From Euborellia annulipes (taxonomy: Eukaryota; Arthropoda; Insecta; Dermaptera; Anisolabididae): a stretch of DNA of 64,000 nt. The stretch spans positions 1 through 64,000 of the forward strand of contig JAKCPI010001989.1 in assembly GCA_023213315.1 (NCBI GenBank). Direction: 5' to 3'. The notes below the pieces were generated by a model that saw nothing but the letters and a program-made list of their open reading frames with translations, was not told where the DNA came from and did no database searches. The position numbers and the translations under genes are program-made. Shown here one piece after another: positions 52,101 to 63,190 of the stretch; the stretch's first letter is position 1; each line of letters begins with the position of its first letter.

Positions 52101-55100
52101 TCACTGTACCACCTGGAACCAGAACCTGGAAGAGTTGAAGAATCGGATCCGTACTGCCATAACATGAGTGACGAAGGACATGCTTGCTCGAGTATGGGAG
52201 GAATTTGAGTATCGATGTGATATTGTTCATATCGCTGATGGAGGATATTATTGTATATATTCAACATCTGTAATTTGAACTTGATAGGTTCGTAAATATG
52301 TGTGTAAAGTTTCATATTCGTATGTCTTAAAGTTTAATAAATATATGCATTCGAAATTCGAATATTCTTTTTGAAATCACCCTGCACTTTCAGACATTTC
52401 CTAAGTGTTGTACCATCAAGAGAAAAGATATTGGACAACCCCCTCACTTCTACCTGAATTTAGAGCCTTTTGAGGTATGTATACAGGGCCGTAACTAGGC
52501 AGATGCATCAGGTGCACCGTGTATCTGTTGTATCTGCCTAGTTACGGCCCTGTATACATACCTCAAAAGGCTCTAAATTCAGGTAGAAGTGAGGAAGTTG
52601 TCCAATATCTTTCTCTTGATGGTACAGTTATAATAAACAATAATTGATGATACCTTTTTGGAGAGTGTGATATCATTTCGTAAATGAATTGCAAGTTGTC
52701 TAAGATATAAAAATCCATGTTCGTAAGAGACACCTTCATTTAGTGAAAAAATTTCAGTCAACGATCTTCGACAAAAATTTATACCAACTTGTGTATTTGG
52801 TGAAACGAATTTACTATTTTTAATATAACTTAAATACATGGTCTAAAAAATAAAAATATACAAATTAGAAATACAAATAATAAAAAAAAAAATTTAATTA
52901 AAATTAAAAAAATAACCTTAAGTACTGTAGGTAAAATGTCACTAAAATTTATAGAAATTTTAAGAAGACAGAGAAAAGCTACAACACGGACAGATTCTTC
53001 GCCTGTGGACCAGAGTTCAGTAAAAAGTTTTATAAATTTTGGAAGTAGTCTTTTTAAACTTAAAATGAAAGGAACCATCTGATGCGTGTGTTTAAGGAGA
53101 ACCAAAATAATTTGATCCGATGAAATATTAGAAATCAACTGAAAAAAAGAAAAAAAATTATTAATATTAAACATTTACTTATTAAGAGAGAGGTTCTTAA
53201 ATATTTTTCAGTTTCTTGATGGATACTAACATACCTTAATTAAACTCTTGAAGTAGAGTGTAAGAGGATTTCTTACTTTCTTCCATTTAGGAGCTTTCTC
53301 TGGTGAGGTGTGATGTTTTAATTTTAAAAATCGTTTGAGAGCGGGTTGTAATTCGAGGATACTCAACTGGACAACCGAGTTAAATACTAAAACAAAGGAA
53401 ATTCTTTTAATTTGATGGAGACGTTTATTTCTATGCTCACGGTTTAAAAATCGACTTAAAAATCATATAACTTTTAGATGATAACACTCAATCAATCAAT
53501 CAAATTGTGTTTTCGATAAAAAAAAACTTTTTGTATTAATTACAAATATATCCTAGAATTAGAAATAAAATAAATATTTATAAATAGTTAATTTTGAGAC
53601 AAGTAGATGCCGCAGGTATTTATTTTTTAAAAAGGGGTCACACTTGGGCCCATTTTTATATATATTGTTTATAAATGATATATCCAAATGCTTTTAAAAT
53701 AGTAACTTTTTGTTGTTCGCCGACGATTGTAAATTTTATCGCATAATAAGGGAACATAATGACTGTATTAGGCTTCAACGTAGCTCAATGGTGTGAAAAT
53801 AACTTGATGTATCTGAATATAAAAAAATTGTCTGGGCGTGAGTTTGAACGAGTTGTACTTATAAACGAATGCAATTTTTCAACCGTTGAAATTGTTATTA
53901 TTCCATGCACGATTTCAATTTTTGTTAAAAATACGTCCATCTGTATTTTGTTTTAATAGAAAGGAAGAAAAAAATTTAATGAAGATTAGTAATATTTACC
54001 TGACGAGCCATCGACTTTGAAATTTATTTTCACTTTTTTTTTTTCATTTTCCTCGTCATTTATCACCCGATCAAGAGCTGCATGGAAAGCGTTAATTACC
54101 GTTACTATTGTTTTATTTGATCTGTAAGACAACAAAAACATAATCAAGCATATAATCATCAATGATTTAAATAAAAATAAAAAAATAAAAATAATCTACT
54201 TGTCTGTTTGTATATTCTTTTGCCATTTTTCAACCATTTGAAGAGTGATTTTCTTTTGAGAAAAATCTTCGTATCCAGCAGAATTATCACCATCATCAGG
54301 TTGAAAATCTTCTTCGTCGCTTGGATTCTAAAATATTAATTAATTTTATTAATAAAATATATATTTTGAAAGTTTCTCCTTCTAGCTGAAACAGAGGCGT
54401 ATATATATAGGAACTTTTCAAATATATATACAAAAAAAACTGTCAATAAAAAAGTCAATTAATTTAAAAATTCTATTTGCTCTGTGTATTTTAAATATTG
54501 ACTGCTTGAAATAAACTAGGGTTATTTTTCAAATATTTTATACACAATAGAGAATCCTAAATATATACAAAATTTCATAAGAATTGGAAAATTTTTTTTT
54601 AAATGTGTAAAAAGTTCCAAAGGGGACGACCCCCTTTTGAATCGAAATTAACATACAAATTCCCATAGAGATTTAACATTGGCTCTATGGAAGGAAGAGC
54701 CCGAAACTGAATTTGAAAAATCTGAAATCTTTATGAAGTACAAGAGTAAAGTGTGCTTCAAAAGATTTCAAGGGCAAAATGAGAATATACATTTTAAAGA
54801 GTATGTAAAAAATAAATGATTTTTGAATTTTTATCAAAATCGTTGGAGCAAATTTTGAGAAAATCGAAAAAAACTGAAAAAGTACATCAGTAAAGTACTA
54901 GTACTTTTTGGCCGAATTTGTTCAAAAGCTTATTTTAATTGTCCGGGAGAGTACCTAACTTAAATATAAAATTTCAATCCGTTAGCTCAATTCCTTCATG
55001 TTAAAAATCGTTACAGACACACAGACAGAGCAATTTGGACTCAGGGGAACTCAAAACATGTATATTCATCAAAATCTCGACATCGAATTTTTGACATGAT

Positions 55101-57300
55101 CGCAATACTTTCTCTCTCTATATATTTCATATATAAAAAACCATATAGGTCACAGAGTTGAAATATACTGTATATATATATATACTATATATATATATAT
55201 ATATGATACAGTTAATTTAATACAGTACTTTATTGAATTTAGACATTTCTGATCAAATTTTATTCTTAAGCTACAAATGAGGGAGGGAGTCTGCTCATAT
55301 TGAATAAATACTCAAACAATGAAAGCTCATTAAAAAAAAAATTTAAATAAATAAAATTCATTTGATGATGGATAAAAAAAGTTTGACCCGAAACATCTAT
55401 TAAGAATGCAATATGTGTTTCTTAAAAATTTTTTCTGACTGAGACTAGTCTATAAACAAACAAGAATACTTTCAATGTTTTTATCTTATTTTATTTATTT
55501 TATTATATCATCATCAAGAATATATACCTCGGGTTCTCTAGGAATATGTATTTTTTCTTCATCATTATCATCTTTTTCATCATCTTCACTTTCTGAAACA
55601 TTAAAATCTAGAAGCGATTTATCATTTTCTAATAGATATTTATATAAATCCGGATCTGTATTTTTGAGTTTTCCTAAAGACTTCTTATGTTCCAATTCGG
55701 GATTCTTTTGTAATTCATTCTTTTCTTCATCCGAATCTAAATTACTTGGAATATCATAATAATTTTTTTCTTCTTGATTTCCTTAAAAAAAAAAAAAATT
55801 ATGATTATTATAACGATATATATATATATATATATACTAAATAAAATTATTTAAATATGCAAAAAATCTGGTGTGACTGGTCGCACAGCACACAACTTTC
55901 TCTATAAAGTTGTGTTCTGTACTTGTCACACCAGATTTTTTTGTGTATACATATATTTAGTTTCCGCCGATAAATTAGAATTCAAGAGGTAAAATTTATA
56001 AATATTTACGGGAAAATATTTACCATGGCAACCATTCTCATACCTTTTATATGAAGTACAAGAGTAAAGTGGTCTTTAAACAATTTTGAGAGCAAAATGA
56101 GAATATACATTTTAAAGAGCATCTAAAAAATAATTGATTTTTGAATTTTAATCAAAATCGCTAGGGCGAATTTTGAGAAAATCGAAAAAAACTGAAAAAG
56201 TACATCAGTAAAGTACTAGTACTATTTGGCCGATTTTGTTTAACAGCTTGTTTTCACATCTCAGAGGGGTGGCTAACTTAAATCTAAAATTTCAATCTCC
56301 TAGGTCTTATCGTTGAGATATTTTGTTCACAGACACATACAGCCAGACAGACCATGTTGCAAAAACAACTTTTTTGATTCAGGAGACCTCAAAATGTGTA
56401 TATATAGTTAAGAGAAAGTAAAATGAATTATATAAAAGACTATATAGACCCTATAAAGAGTTAGAAATGAGGATCATAGAAGATATAATTATGAAAAATA
56501 AAAATTTTCACATTTTAGCTCTACATGGAATTATAGCATACTTTTTAATGCGAAAGCAGATGTACACATCAAAGGATTCTAAAATAATCATTGTAAATTA
56601 AAAAAGAAAATATTTCCACGATTGATAGAACATGTGGGATCTTCCACTTTCAAAAGAAACAAGGTTTTTATAACATCATATTTAAATAAAGCCTATTATT
56701 AAAAAAATAATAGAAAAACAACGTATTTGAAAAATAAACAAATAAAAAAATGAGAATTTTTTAGAAAGGCCAAATAAGATTTGATTTTTATGCTGGTGTC
56801 TGTGGACGACTTTTTTCATACTTCCACTTGACTTCAACATACAGGTTTAACTAAAAACACTTTAGATCCTACTAAATCACAAGTGTAAATGCATTTTATT
56901 TTTATTAAATATTATAAAAAAAAATTTCAAATAAAAGTTGTGTTTGTAATATTATTTTATTTAAAAAAAAAAACTTTAGTTCTTGCAAAAAATTAAACTA
57001 AAAGAAAAAATTAATATTCTAAGGATAAAATAGCTTGATTTATATATATAAGAAGACAGTCATATTAATTTTATCTTAATATAAAAGAAATTAGTATAAT
57101 CAGTTAGGGGCGTCTTAGGATTTGCGTTCTTCCATCTTATGTATAATCAATTTAATCAATAATAGACAAATTAAATTCAACTATAATTTACCTTCAGCCT
57201 CTTCGGAATTATCAGAATCATGTTCATAATCGCTTGAAATGATATTATTCATCAATTCATCCAGAGTAGTTTTTGAATCAATTTTGGATTTATTTTTCAT
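46153..57300 (-). CDS. NOC2L: NOC2-like nucleolar complex protein, 12 exons
   Basis: Nucleolar/nuclear ribosome-biogenesis factor. In other eukaryotes NOC2 binds NOC1 and then NOC3 to escort pre-60S particles. Exons in order: 57300-57192, 55781-55528, 54327-54200, 54121-54000, 53386-53235, 53138-52917, 52842-52654, 51478-51227, 48609-48394, 48174-47923, 46452-46319, 46249-46153. All phases agree: 2127 nt, 708 residues, close to the human length. The N-terminus is acidic (ESEDDEKDDNDEE) with DPDLYKYLLENDKSLLDF. The core has MYLSYIKNSKFVSPNT, FLYLRQLAIHLRN, AVYNWQFLNSLHFFCDLL and WYPLRFHCCQMLIGLS. Then come LTTQSNSIAFPDLCIP and a Lys-rich tail, likely a nucleolar signal. Introns carry MITEs, a LINE fragment and ribozyme palindromes. 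No exon is broken. Confidence 0.95.
46965..47017 (-). ncRNA. Hammerhead ribozyme candidate D
   Basis: Minus strand: ATTAATCTTT, CTGAGGA, stem II GGTA/TACC, GAA, ACGT, C, GAGGGTTAAT. Stem I is ten pairs allowing G-U. The cleavage-site base is C. Confidence 0.65.
47181..47362. repeat. Nine-copy tandem repeat, 20-21-bp unit
   Basis: Unit ATCTTGTATTCTAACAATTA, with later copies having one extra A. It has expanded inside one arm of the ribozyme palindrome. Confidence 0.95.
47360..47410 (+). ncRNA. Hammerhead ribozyme candidate E
   Basis: Plus strand: TTAATCGTC, CTGAGGA, stem II (GG/CC closing), GAA, ACGT, C, GACGATTAA. Stem I is nine perfect pairs and differs from that of candidate D by compensating changes. 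Confidence 0.65.
48968..49497. mobile_element. MITE, second copy of the 45102 family
   Basis: Begins CATGTCTATTCCCTAGAAAC and ends with the inverse GCTTAGAGAATAGAGCTG. The interior shares TTTTAACAGCGACGTTAACA with the first copy. It lies in the NOC2 intron between exons 8 and 9. Confidence 0.65.
49498..51226. other. NOC2 intron, nothing recognised
   Basis: AT-rich intronic sequence between NOC2 exons 8 and 9. I see no further exon or repeat ends. Confidence 0.4.
51898..52106. mobile_element. Tc1/mariner-type MITE, second copy
   Basis: Same ends as 973-1172 (CAGTGAGGGACAATATTAAG) and the same internal blocks. TA follows the right end; the left flank is CAA, so that side of the duplication has mutated. 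Confidence 0.75.
52393..52625. repeat. Palindrome centred on a hAT-like MITE
   Basis: A 69-bp MITE (52487-52554, CAGGGCCGTAACTAGGCAG and inverse) sits exactly at the centre. Beyond it both sides continue as inverted copies for about 75 bp (GTATACATACCTCAAAAGGC and so on). The flanks are therefore inverted duplications, not direct target duplications. It lies in the NOC2 intron after exon 7. Confidence 0.8.
53630..53860 (+). pseudogene. LINE reverse-transcriptase fragment
   Basis: Reads GSHLGPFLYILFINDISKCF, a stop, then NFLLFADDCKFYRIIREH, followed by a frameshift and WCENNLMYLNIKK. GPxLFxxFINDI and FADD are the core reverse-transcriptase motifs of Jockey/CR1-type LINEs. It is inactive because of the stop, the frameshift and truncation at both sides. 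It lies in the NOC2 intron between exons 4 and 5. Confidence 0.8.
54720..55130 (+). repeat. Dispersed 0.55-kb repeat, copy in NOC2 intron
   Basis: From GAAGTACAAGAGTAAAGTG to ATCAAAATCTCGACATCGAA and ACTTTCTCTCTC. It lacks the hairpin end. Confidence 0.75.
55865..56425 (+). repeat. Dispersed 0.55-kb repeat, full-length reference copy
   Basis: Best copy. It starts with a 76-nt hairpin (TCTGGTGTGACTGGTCGCAC ... CTTGTCACACCAGA), then GTTTCCGCCGATAAATTAG, GCAACC, GAAGTACAAGAGTAAAG, AAAGTACTAGTACT, TCACAGACACATACAGCC, and ends TTAAGAGAAAGTA. It has no ORF. Confidence 0.8.
56440..57190. other. NOC2 intron 1, nothing recognised
   Basis: AT-rich intronic sequence without visible element ends. Confidence 0.4.
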
Positions 57301-57708
57301 TTTTATTTTTTTAGATTAAAATAAATAATATATAAAGTAAAATTATACAATTTGCCTGCAAAATGATCGATTTTAAAATATAAATATACACGATTTAATA
57401 TCAATTAATTAATAATAATATAGAATAAAATCAAAATTTTGTTAAAATCACGTGTTAAAAATCACATTTGAATGAATTCAAATGGTAAAAATTTTTAGCA
57501 AAGATATTTCGGGAAAACGAATCAAAGGCTATGGCAACTTCTATGGGAGGAATTGAAATACAATTCTAAGTTGATTCAGTCGCCAATCGTGGCGCTAGTA
57601 TCGGCGCTGTCAAATTTTAGCATGAAATTCCTGAGTTGCTGAAATCATCTCTCTGGCTCTGACAGCATGTTTCAAGCCACAGAAAATTAAATATATCATT
57701 AATCTGGG

Positions 57709-57983
57709 CAGGGCCGGAACTAGGAGATTTTATAGGGGGGGCAAAATTTAATTTGTCGCCCCTCCTTAAAATTTTCCTTGATCTCAAAAATTTTTCTGCG
57801 AATTTTTTTTTTTTTTTTTTTTTTTTTGCGGAACCAAATGTTCCCGTCCGAAAAAAATATTTTACCTTTTTTTTAGAGACGCTAAATTTTTGCCACCTGC
57901 GTAACCAAAAATTTTTATCTTTCTTTAATTGCCGCCCGGGGCACGTGCACCCACTGCCCCCCCCCCCCCTAGATCCGGCCCTG
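57709..57983. mobile_element. hAT-type MITE with TSD aatctggg
   Basis: CAGGGCCGGAACTAGGAG to CCCCCCTAGATCCGGCCCTG, flanked by identical aatctggg (57701-57708, 57984-57991). It is the inverted relative of 37434-37627. It lies about 400 bp upstream of the NOC2 start. Confidence 0.88.
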
Positions 57984-58099
57984 AATCTGGGATCTGCTCA
58001 TTTGCTCCTCCAGATTCGTTCTCCAACTCCAGCCAGCACAATTAGTTAAAATTGTGACCTTCATGCCAACATAAATAAAAAAAAAGTTATTTAAAATTT

Positions 58100-59560
58100 T
58101 GACCCTATAGGGTTACCAAAATTTATATTCCACAAATCCTTTTTCTCGTTATAATGACAGATAAATTAAATTATAAGTTAGCATTAAAAATAAAAGGAAA
58201 TTGATAATATGATTTAAAAAAAAAAGTGCAGGAGATGGATTTGAACTGGCGATGTTTGGTTTCGTGAGACAAAAACATAGATTGCCTGAGGACACATTTA
58301 CCACTTGAGCCATTTGATATTTATTTTTAGAGAAGAAAATTAGCCATATAAGAAACATGAAATAATAGAAATATTAAAAAAATTTTAATATTCCACATAT
58401 GATATATCATTTTTCTCTACTTTTTTTGCGGATTAATAATTTATAATCCAAATTCCAATAGAATGAATAGTTTTCAAATAATTCAATGGGAAAACATCAC
58501 ATTGTGAATGCTTTATGTAATTAAACCAAAAACTCTATATAACATATGATAGATGTTATTAGTTCTTGAATTTCTCCTGATTTCAAATAACTAAACATCT
58601 TTTAATTATATGATCTAATTTTAGAGATATTGGCGATCAAAGTTAAGTCTATTTTCGACCTTAATGACATGACAAACACTCAAATCTATATTATCGAAAA
58701 AGCTTATTTAGCATTGTCTGATTAAAACCAAATTTTTACCAGAGATTTATAATTAAAAAATGAGTTTTTTTCTAAAGTTTCATTGAGATTGGTAAAGAAA
58801 TAAATAAAATATTGACTATTTTGTAAATTAAGTTTTAGAATTCGCGATCCCGGATGGGTAAAGAGAGCCGTCTATGAACCGGGTCTAGGCTTGCAACTGA
58901 GATCCCAAATTCTAAAACTCAATTTACAAAATAGTCAATATTTTATTTATTTCTTTACCAATCTTAATGAAACTTTAGAAAAAACTCATTTTTTAATTAT
59001 AAATCTCTGGTAAAAATTTGGTTTTGATCTGACAATGATAAATAAGCTTTTTCGATAATATAGATTTGAGTGTTTGTCATGTCATTAAGGTCGAAAATAG
59101 CTCGAAAATAGTCTTAACTTTGATCGCCAATAACTTCCAAATTAGATCATATAATTAAAAGAGCTTTATTTATCTGGAATCAGGGGGAATTCAAGAATGA
59201 ATGACATGTATCATATGTTAGATAGACTTTTTGGTTTAATTACATTAAGGCATAAACAATCTGACGTTTGCCCATTGAATTATTTGAAAACTAGGCATGA
59301 AATTGCAATTTTGAAAATAAATTATTAATCTGCATAAAACGTTCTAAAAAATGATATATCATATGTGGAATATTAAAATTTTTTAAATACTTCTTTTATT
59401 TCATGTTTCTTATATGGCTAATTTTTCCTTATAAAAATTAAATCAAGTTTGGCCAAGGTGGTTAATGTGTCCGCAAGTACTCTATATTTTTTTTTTCATT
59501 CTCACGAAACCGAGTTCAAATCCACTTCCTGCACTTTTTTTTTTATTCTTAAATGTTCTT
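58100..59560. mobile_element. 1.4-kb foldback element with tRNA-like ends, copy 2
   Basis: Same palindrome and same centre (GAATTCGCGATCCCGG at about 58838) as 40398-41772, inserted in the opposite orientation. The left end (minus strand) has the TGGCTCAAGTGG-type unit. The right end (plus) has A-box TGGCCAAGGTGG and B-box GAGTTCAAATCC, then a T run. Both tRNA-like units face outward. Confidence 0.85.
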
Positions 59561-60787
59561 TTTATACCTCATGTGAGAGGGAAGGAGGGGCTGGCGCGCG
59601 CGCCAAAAATCACCTGGCAAGAAGGCGGCAACCAAGAGTCGTTCTTTTGTATTATTTTAGTTTCTAAACTGCATATTTATTAAAATTTTATTTAATTTTA
59701 TAATTTATTATTTAAAAATTAATTGTTTAACTAGAATTGAATTTTAAAATTTCTTATAAATAACCAAGTATTCTCCATGTAGATAAAAAAAAAAAAAAAA
59801 AAAATATTGTTTGGTTGACAAAATAAGATTTTTTTTTTTAATATTGGCCTAATAAAGTAGAAAAAGCATGAAAATAGTAGAGACTGAAGTTTAATTTAAG
59901 TTGTATATACAGATTATATATGCTGAGCCTTCTGATGATGATGAAGAAATTAAGAAGAATTTTTTTATATGAAGAAAGTTTTTTAATCATTTTAGGTAAT
60001 TTGAGATTTGCTTTTTAGGTTATGATGAGAGAGGTTGAGGGGCTACGAGTGGGAATGTTTCATTCATACGCCGATTGAGGCGCTGTTGTCATATTCAAAT
60101 TTAGAATTCTTATAGTCAATTTTGGTCAATTAGTTTTATAAAATAAACGAATCTGAATTCTTATAAATATATAAAATTTAAATATATAAAAATAAAAATA
60201 AAATTTAATATTTATATTTTATTTTTTCAGTAATTTATTAAAAAAATTAAAACGAGCGCAGCGTTCTCTTAAGCTAAGAAAAGGAACTAAAAGAGCGCGG
60301 AACCTTTGAATGAATTGATAAGAAACTCTTCTTGTTTATCTTCTTTTGAACAAAAAAAAAAAGTGATTTTTTTTGCCATTAATCAACTAGTCTTCAATCA
60401 ATTGCATAATATTTTAATTTTCATAATTTATTTAAATTACTAATTTCCTTCGCTATTTAACTGTAAATATTATTCTTAGAAAGTAATTTATCATATTTAA
60501 TTCCGTCTCAATTACTTTAGAAATTTCATAAATAAGCTAGCGTGATAGAAAATATTTCAAGTAATTAATCTTTAATACATTTTTATCTAAATATGATAAA
60601 ATCAATGTGTTGTATTTTAATTAATTGTATATAAAAAAAAAATGTTTATTTATATTTTTAGATAAAAAAATTCTAAAGGTCAATACTAAAATACTCTTAT
60701 GTCATCAAAGACTTATCACACAACTCGCATTGCTCAAAGATTTTTAAATATAAGATGACCTATTTTAAATGAATTTTTAAACACAAA
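59561..60787. other. Intergenic and 5' region of the sulfotransferase gene
   Basis: AT-rich. A GC-richer patch at 59580-59640 (GGCGCGCGCG) and one near 60250-60300 are the only compositional changes. No clear promoter elements are seen. Confidence 0.4.
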
Positions 60788-62838
60788 ATGACAGTGATCC
60801 ATTTTAAATTTCTATTGGCATGTCTATTTATAATTACAATTTTTACCATGTTCTTCTTTATTGAAAATATCCATCAACTGGAAAACGTTTCGAGTAATTA
60901 TTATTACTACTATTTCTAATTTGAAATTATATTAATTTTTCTTAATGTTCCAGGTACTTTAGAGCCTCTATTTTATAATCAAATAGTAAATAACATTTCA
61001 AAACCATTTTTCCCCTCATGGGTTCATATCTCAAGAAAAAAATACTTAGATGAAAAATGTAAACTTTTTTATAATGAAAATAATTTACTTATGAATTCGA
61101 ATGGTTATGATCAAGATTTGAATCATATATTAGTGGATAAGAAACATCAACTTCTTTATTGTTATGTGCCTAAGGTAATTATTTTATTTTATTAATTATT
61201 ACTTTAAAATATGTAAAGACATTCAAAATTAACTTATATATATATATTTCAAATTCATAATTAATTTTTTAGTGATTTTATAATATTATGATTTATGTGG
61301 AGAACCTTCGAAATTTCACTCAGACATATAAAATTTGAGATGCAGATAGAGTTGTTATATAAAAACATACAAAATTATATATACAAATTTAAAAAAAAAA
61401 TTCCCGGGAATAGCAGGTGAAATAAAAAGCCTTATTAAGATTCAAACTTTCGACCCTTGGTTCTCGTTGAAACATTTTGTAAATTAAAATTAACAACAAA
61501 TTAAACACTATGTTATTTGTTTCAAAGGTATTATTAATTAAAAATTAACACTTGATACGTATTTCGACAATTCCTTGTCATCATCAGAAGTGAATTATTA
61601 GAATGTAATCACTTCTGATGATGACAAGGAATTGTCGAAATACGTATCAAGTGTTAATTTTTAATTAATAAAACCTTTGAAACAAATAACCTAGTGTTTA
61701 ATTTGTATATTTTATTTTTATTTAAAAAAGCCTTATATTCACCTGGCTGCTGTTTCCGGGAAGGCTCCCGTGAATGAAATTTATGTGCCTGGTCATTGCA
61801 TACTGTGTATATATATTTATTATATAAGGGTTTGGTTCAACTATATATAAAATCCACTGAGACACTTTAATAATGACTTTTCATCAGCTCTGAAGATGGT
61901 TCAAATGCTAAACCGAAACGTCAGCTGTGTGAATTAAATAAATAAAGAAGCTTCTCTCATTTTTCTATCCTCTTATGAAAATTAAATATTCAAGTATTGC
62001 GCATGATTTTTGATTTTTCAGCAATCCGTAATCTGGAATCATTAATTATTATGCTAACCGTCAATATGATATTTAGACAGAATTAAATAAATGAGCCTTT
62101 TCTAAAAATCTTATTGTCGGATGTTACCTTCTTGTTTTTTTTTTTTATTAGTTTAAAATAATTTTAATTTTTCAGGTTGCATGTACAAATTGGAAGAGAA
62201 TTTATATGATCTTAGTAGGATTATCAAATGCCACTAATATTCTCGAAATTCCTGCTGACAATGCTCATCGTAAAGGAATGATTCCAACACTCGGAAATTA
62301 TTCATCAGATGAAATTGATATGTTTTTAAAAAACTATACCAAGTTTCTTTTTGTACGACATCCATTCGAACGGCTTCTGTCAGCGTATCATAATAAATTG
62401 GAACAACATTATGAAAGTTCGAAATATTTCCAAGCGCGTTTTGGACGTCAAATTATTAAAAAATATAGATTAAATGCAACTAAAGAGTCATTGGATAAAG
62501 GTGACGACGTCACATTCGCTGAATTTGCTGCTTATTTAACCTCAAGCGATAATTCATTTAATGAACATTGGCAGCCGATTACTGATCTGTGTCATCCCTG
62601 TCAAGTGGATTATGATATCATTGGTAAATATGAAACACTTATAAGTGATGCTCAATATATTTTAGATAATTTACAATTGGAGGGGATTACCTTTCCTCAT
62701 TCACTTAAAACGTCTCAGACATCATCTAATTTAAAAAAGTACTTTAGTACACTTAGTAACGAAACTATTGATAAATTATATGATATATATAGATTGGATT
62801 TTGAACTTTTCAATTATACTTTAGATGATATCAGATAA
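60788..62838 (+). CDS. Carbohydrate sulfotransferase (HNK-1ST / CHST11 type)
   Basis: Golgi enzyme that moves sulfate from PAPS to a sugar, in this family usually chondroitin, dermatan or HNK-1 glycans. Exons 60788-60893, 60954-61174 and 62176-62838 with GT/AG introns and matching phases give 329 residues, at the short end of the family. Residues 6-26 form a type II signal anchor (LLACLFIITIFTMFFFI). VPKVACTNWKR (about 107-117, split by intron 2) is the 5'-phosphosulfate-binding loop. FVRHPFERLLSAY (about 168-180) is the 3'-phosphate-binding motif. FAEFAAYL and NEHWQPITDLCHPC follow, the usual second half of the Sulfotransfer_2 fold. DYDIIGKYETL is also typical. The exact acceptor sugar cannot be told. 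Intron 2 carries three hammerhead ribozyme candidates. AATAAA at 63024 may be the poly(A) signal. Confidence 0.93.
61549..61592 (-). ncRNA. Hammerhead ribozyme candidate B
   Basis: Mirror copy of candidate A: CACTT, CTGATGA, stem II GACAA/TTGTC, GAA, ATACGTAT, C, AAGTG, on the minus strand. Confidence 0.7.
61610..61653 (+). ncRNA. Hammerhead ribozyme candidate A
   Basis: CACTT, CTGATGA, stem II GACAA-GGAA-TTGTC, GAA, ATACGTAT (self-complementary stem III), C as the predicted cleavage base, AAGTG. Every conserved core base is present, and stems I and II are perfect. This is a minimal type I design. With so short a stem III it would be expected to cut best as a dimer. Confidence 0.72.
61885..61927 (+). 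ncRNA. Hammerhead ribozyme candidate C
   Basis: CAGCT, CTGAAGA, stem II GGTT/AACC, GAA, ACGT, C, AGCTG. Stem I is five perfect pairs and unrelated in sequence to candidates A and B. It is a solitary copy 230 bp downstream of the A/B palindrome. Confidence 0.65.
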
Positions 62839-63190
62839 CGATTTTTTAAAATAATTTTGTTAAAAAATTTACTTTTATCTTAAAAATTGAAGTGTTCATT
62901 TTTATATTAAAAAAAAAAGAAATCAGATAAATTATTTCCAAGAAAACTTTCTGATTTCCGTATCATTTTCATGATTAAAGTGCTTGAGCTGAAATTAAGT
63001 TACTTATCAAAATTAATTCATTAAATAAAAATGCGGAATCTGATTCTTTGATAATGGATTAATATATTGACAATATATCAAAATAAAAAAGGGACTAATC
63101 CGATTGGATTCACAAAATTTTCAAACGATTACTAGATATGTCCCAGATCTATTTAAAATAATATTTTTTGATATACTCCATATATACAGT
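62839..63190. other. Sulfotransferase 3' flank
   Basis: Probable 3' UTR with AATAAA at 63024-63029. No other feature is seen. Confidence 0.5.

Larger units (their letters stand above)
61492..61708. repeat. Palindrome made of two head-to-head hammerhead ribozymes
   Basis: Arms AAATTAAACACTATGTTATT and inverse. Each arm has a complete hammerhead core (61549-61592 minus; 61610-61653 plus) with only 17 bp between them. It lies in intron 2 of the sulfotransferase gene. Confidence 0.88.

Noticed and set aside
59925..59955. Hammerhead-like CTTCTGATGATGATGAAGAA
   Set aside because: No stem II can form between CTGATGA and GAAA, and no matching stem I is present.
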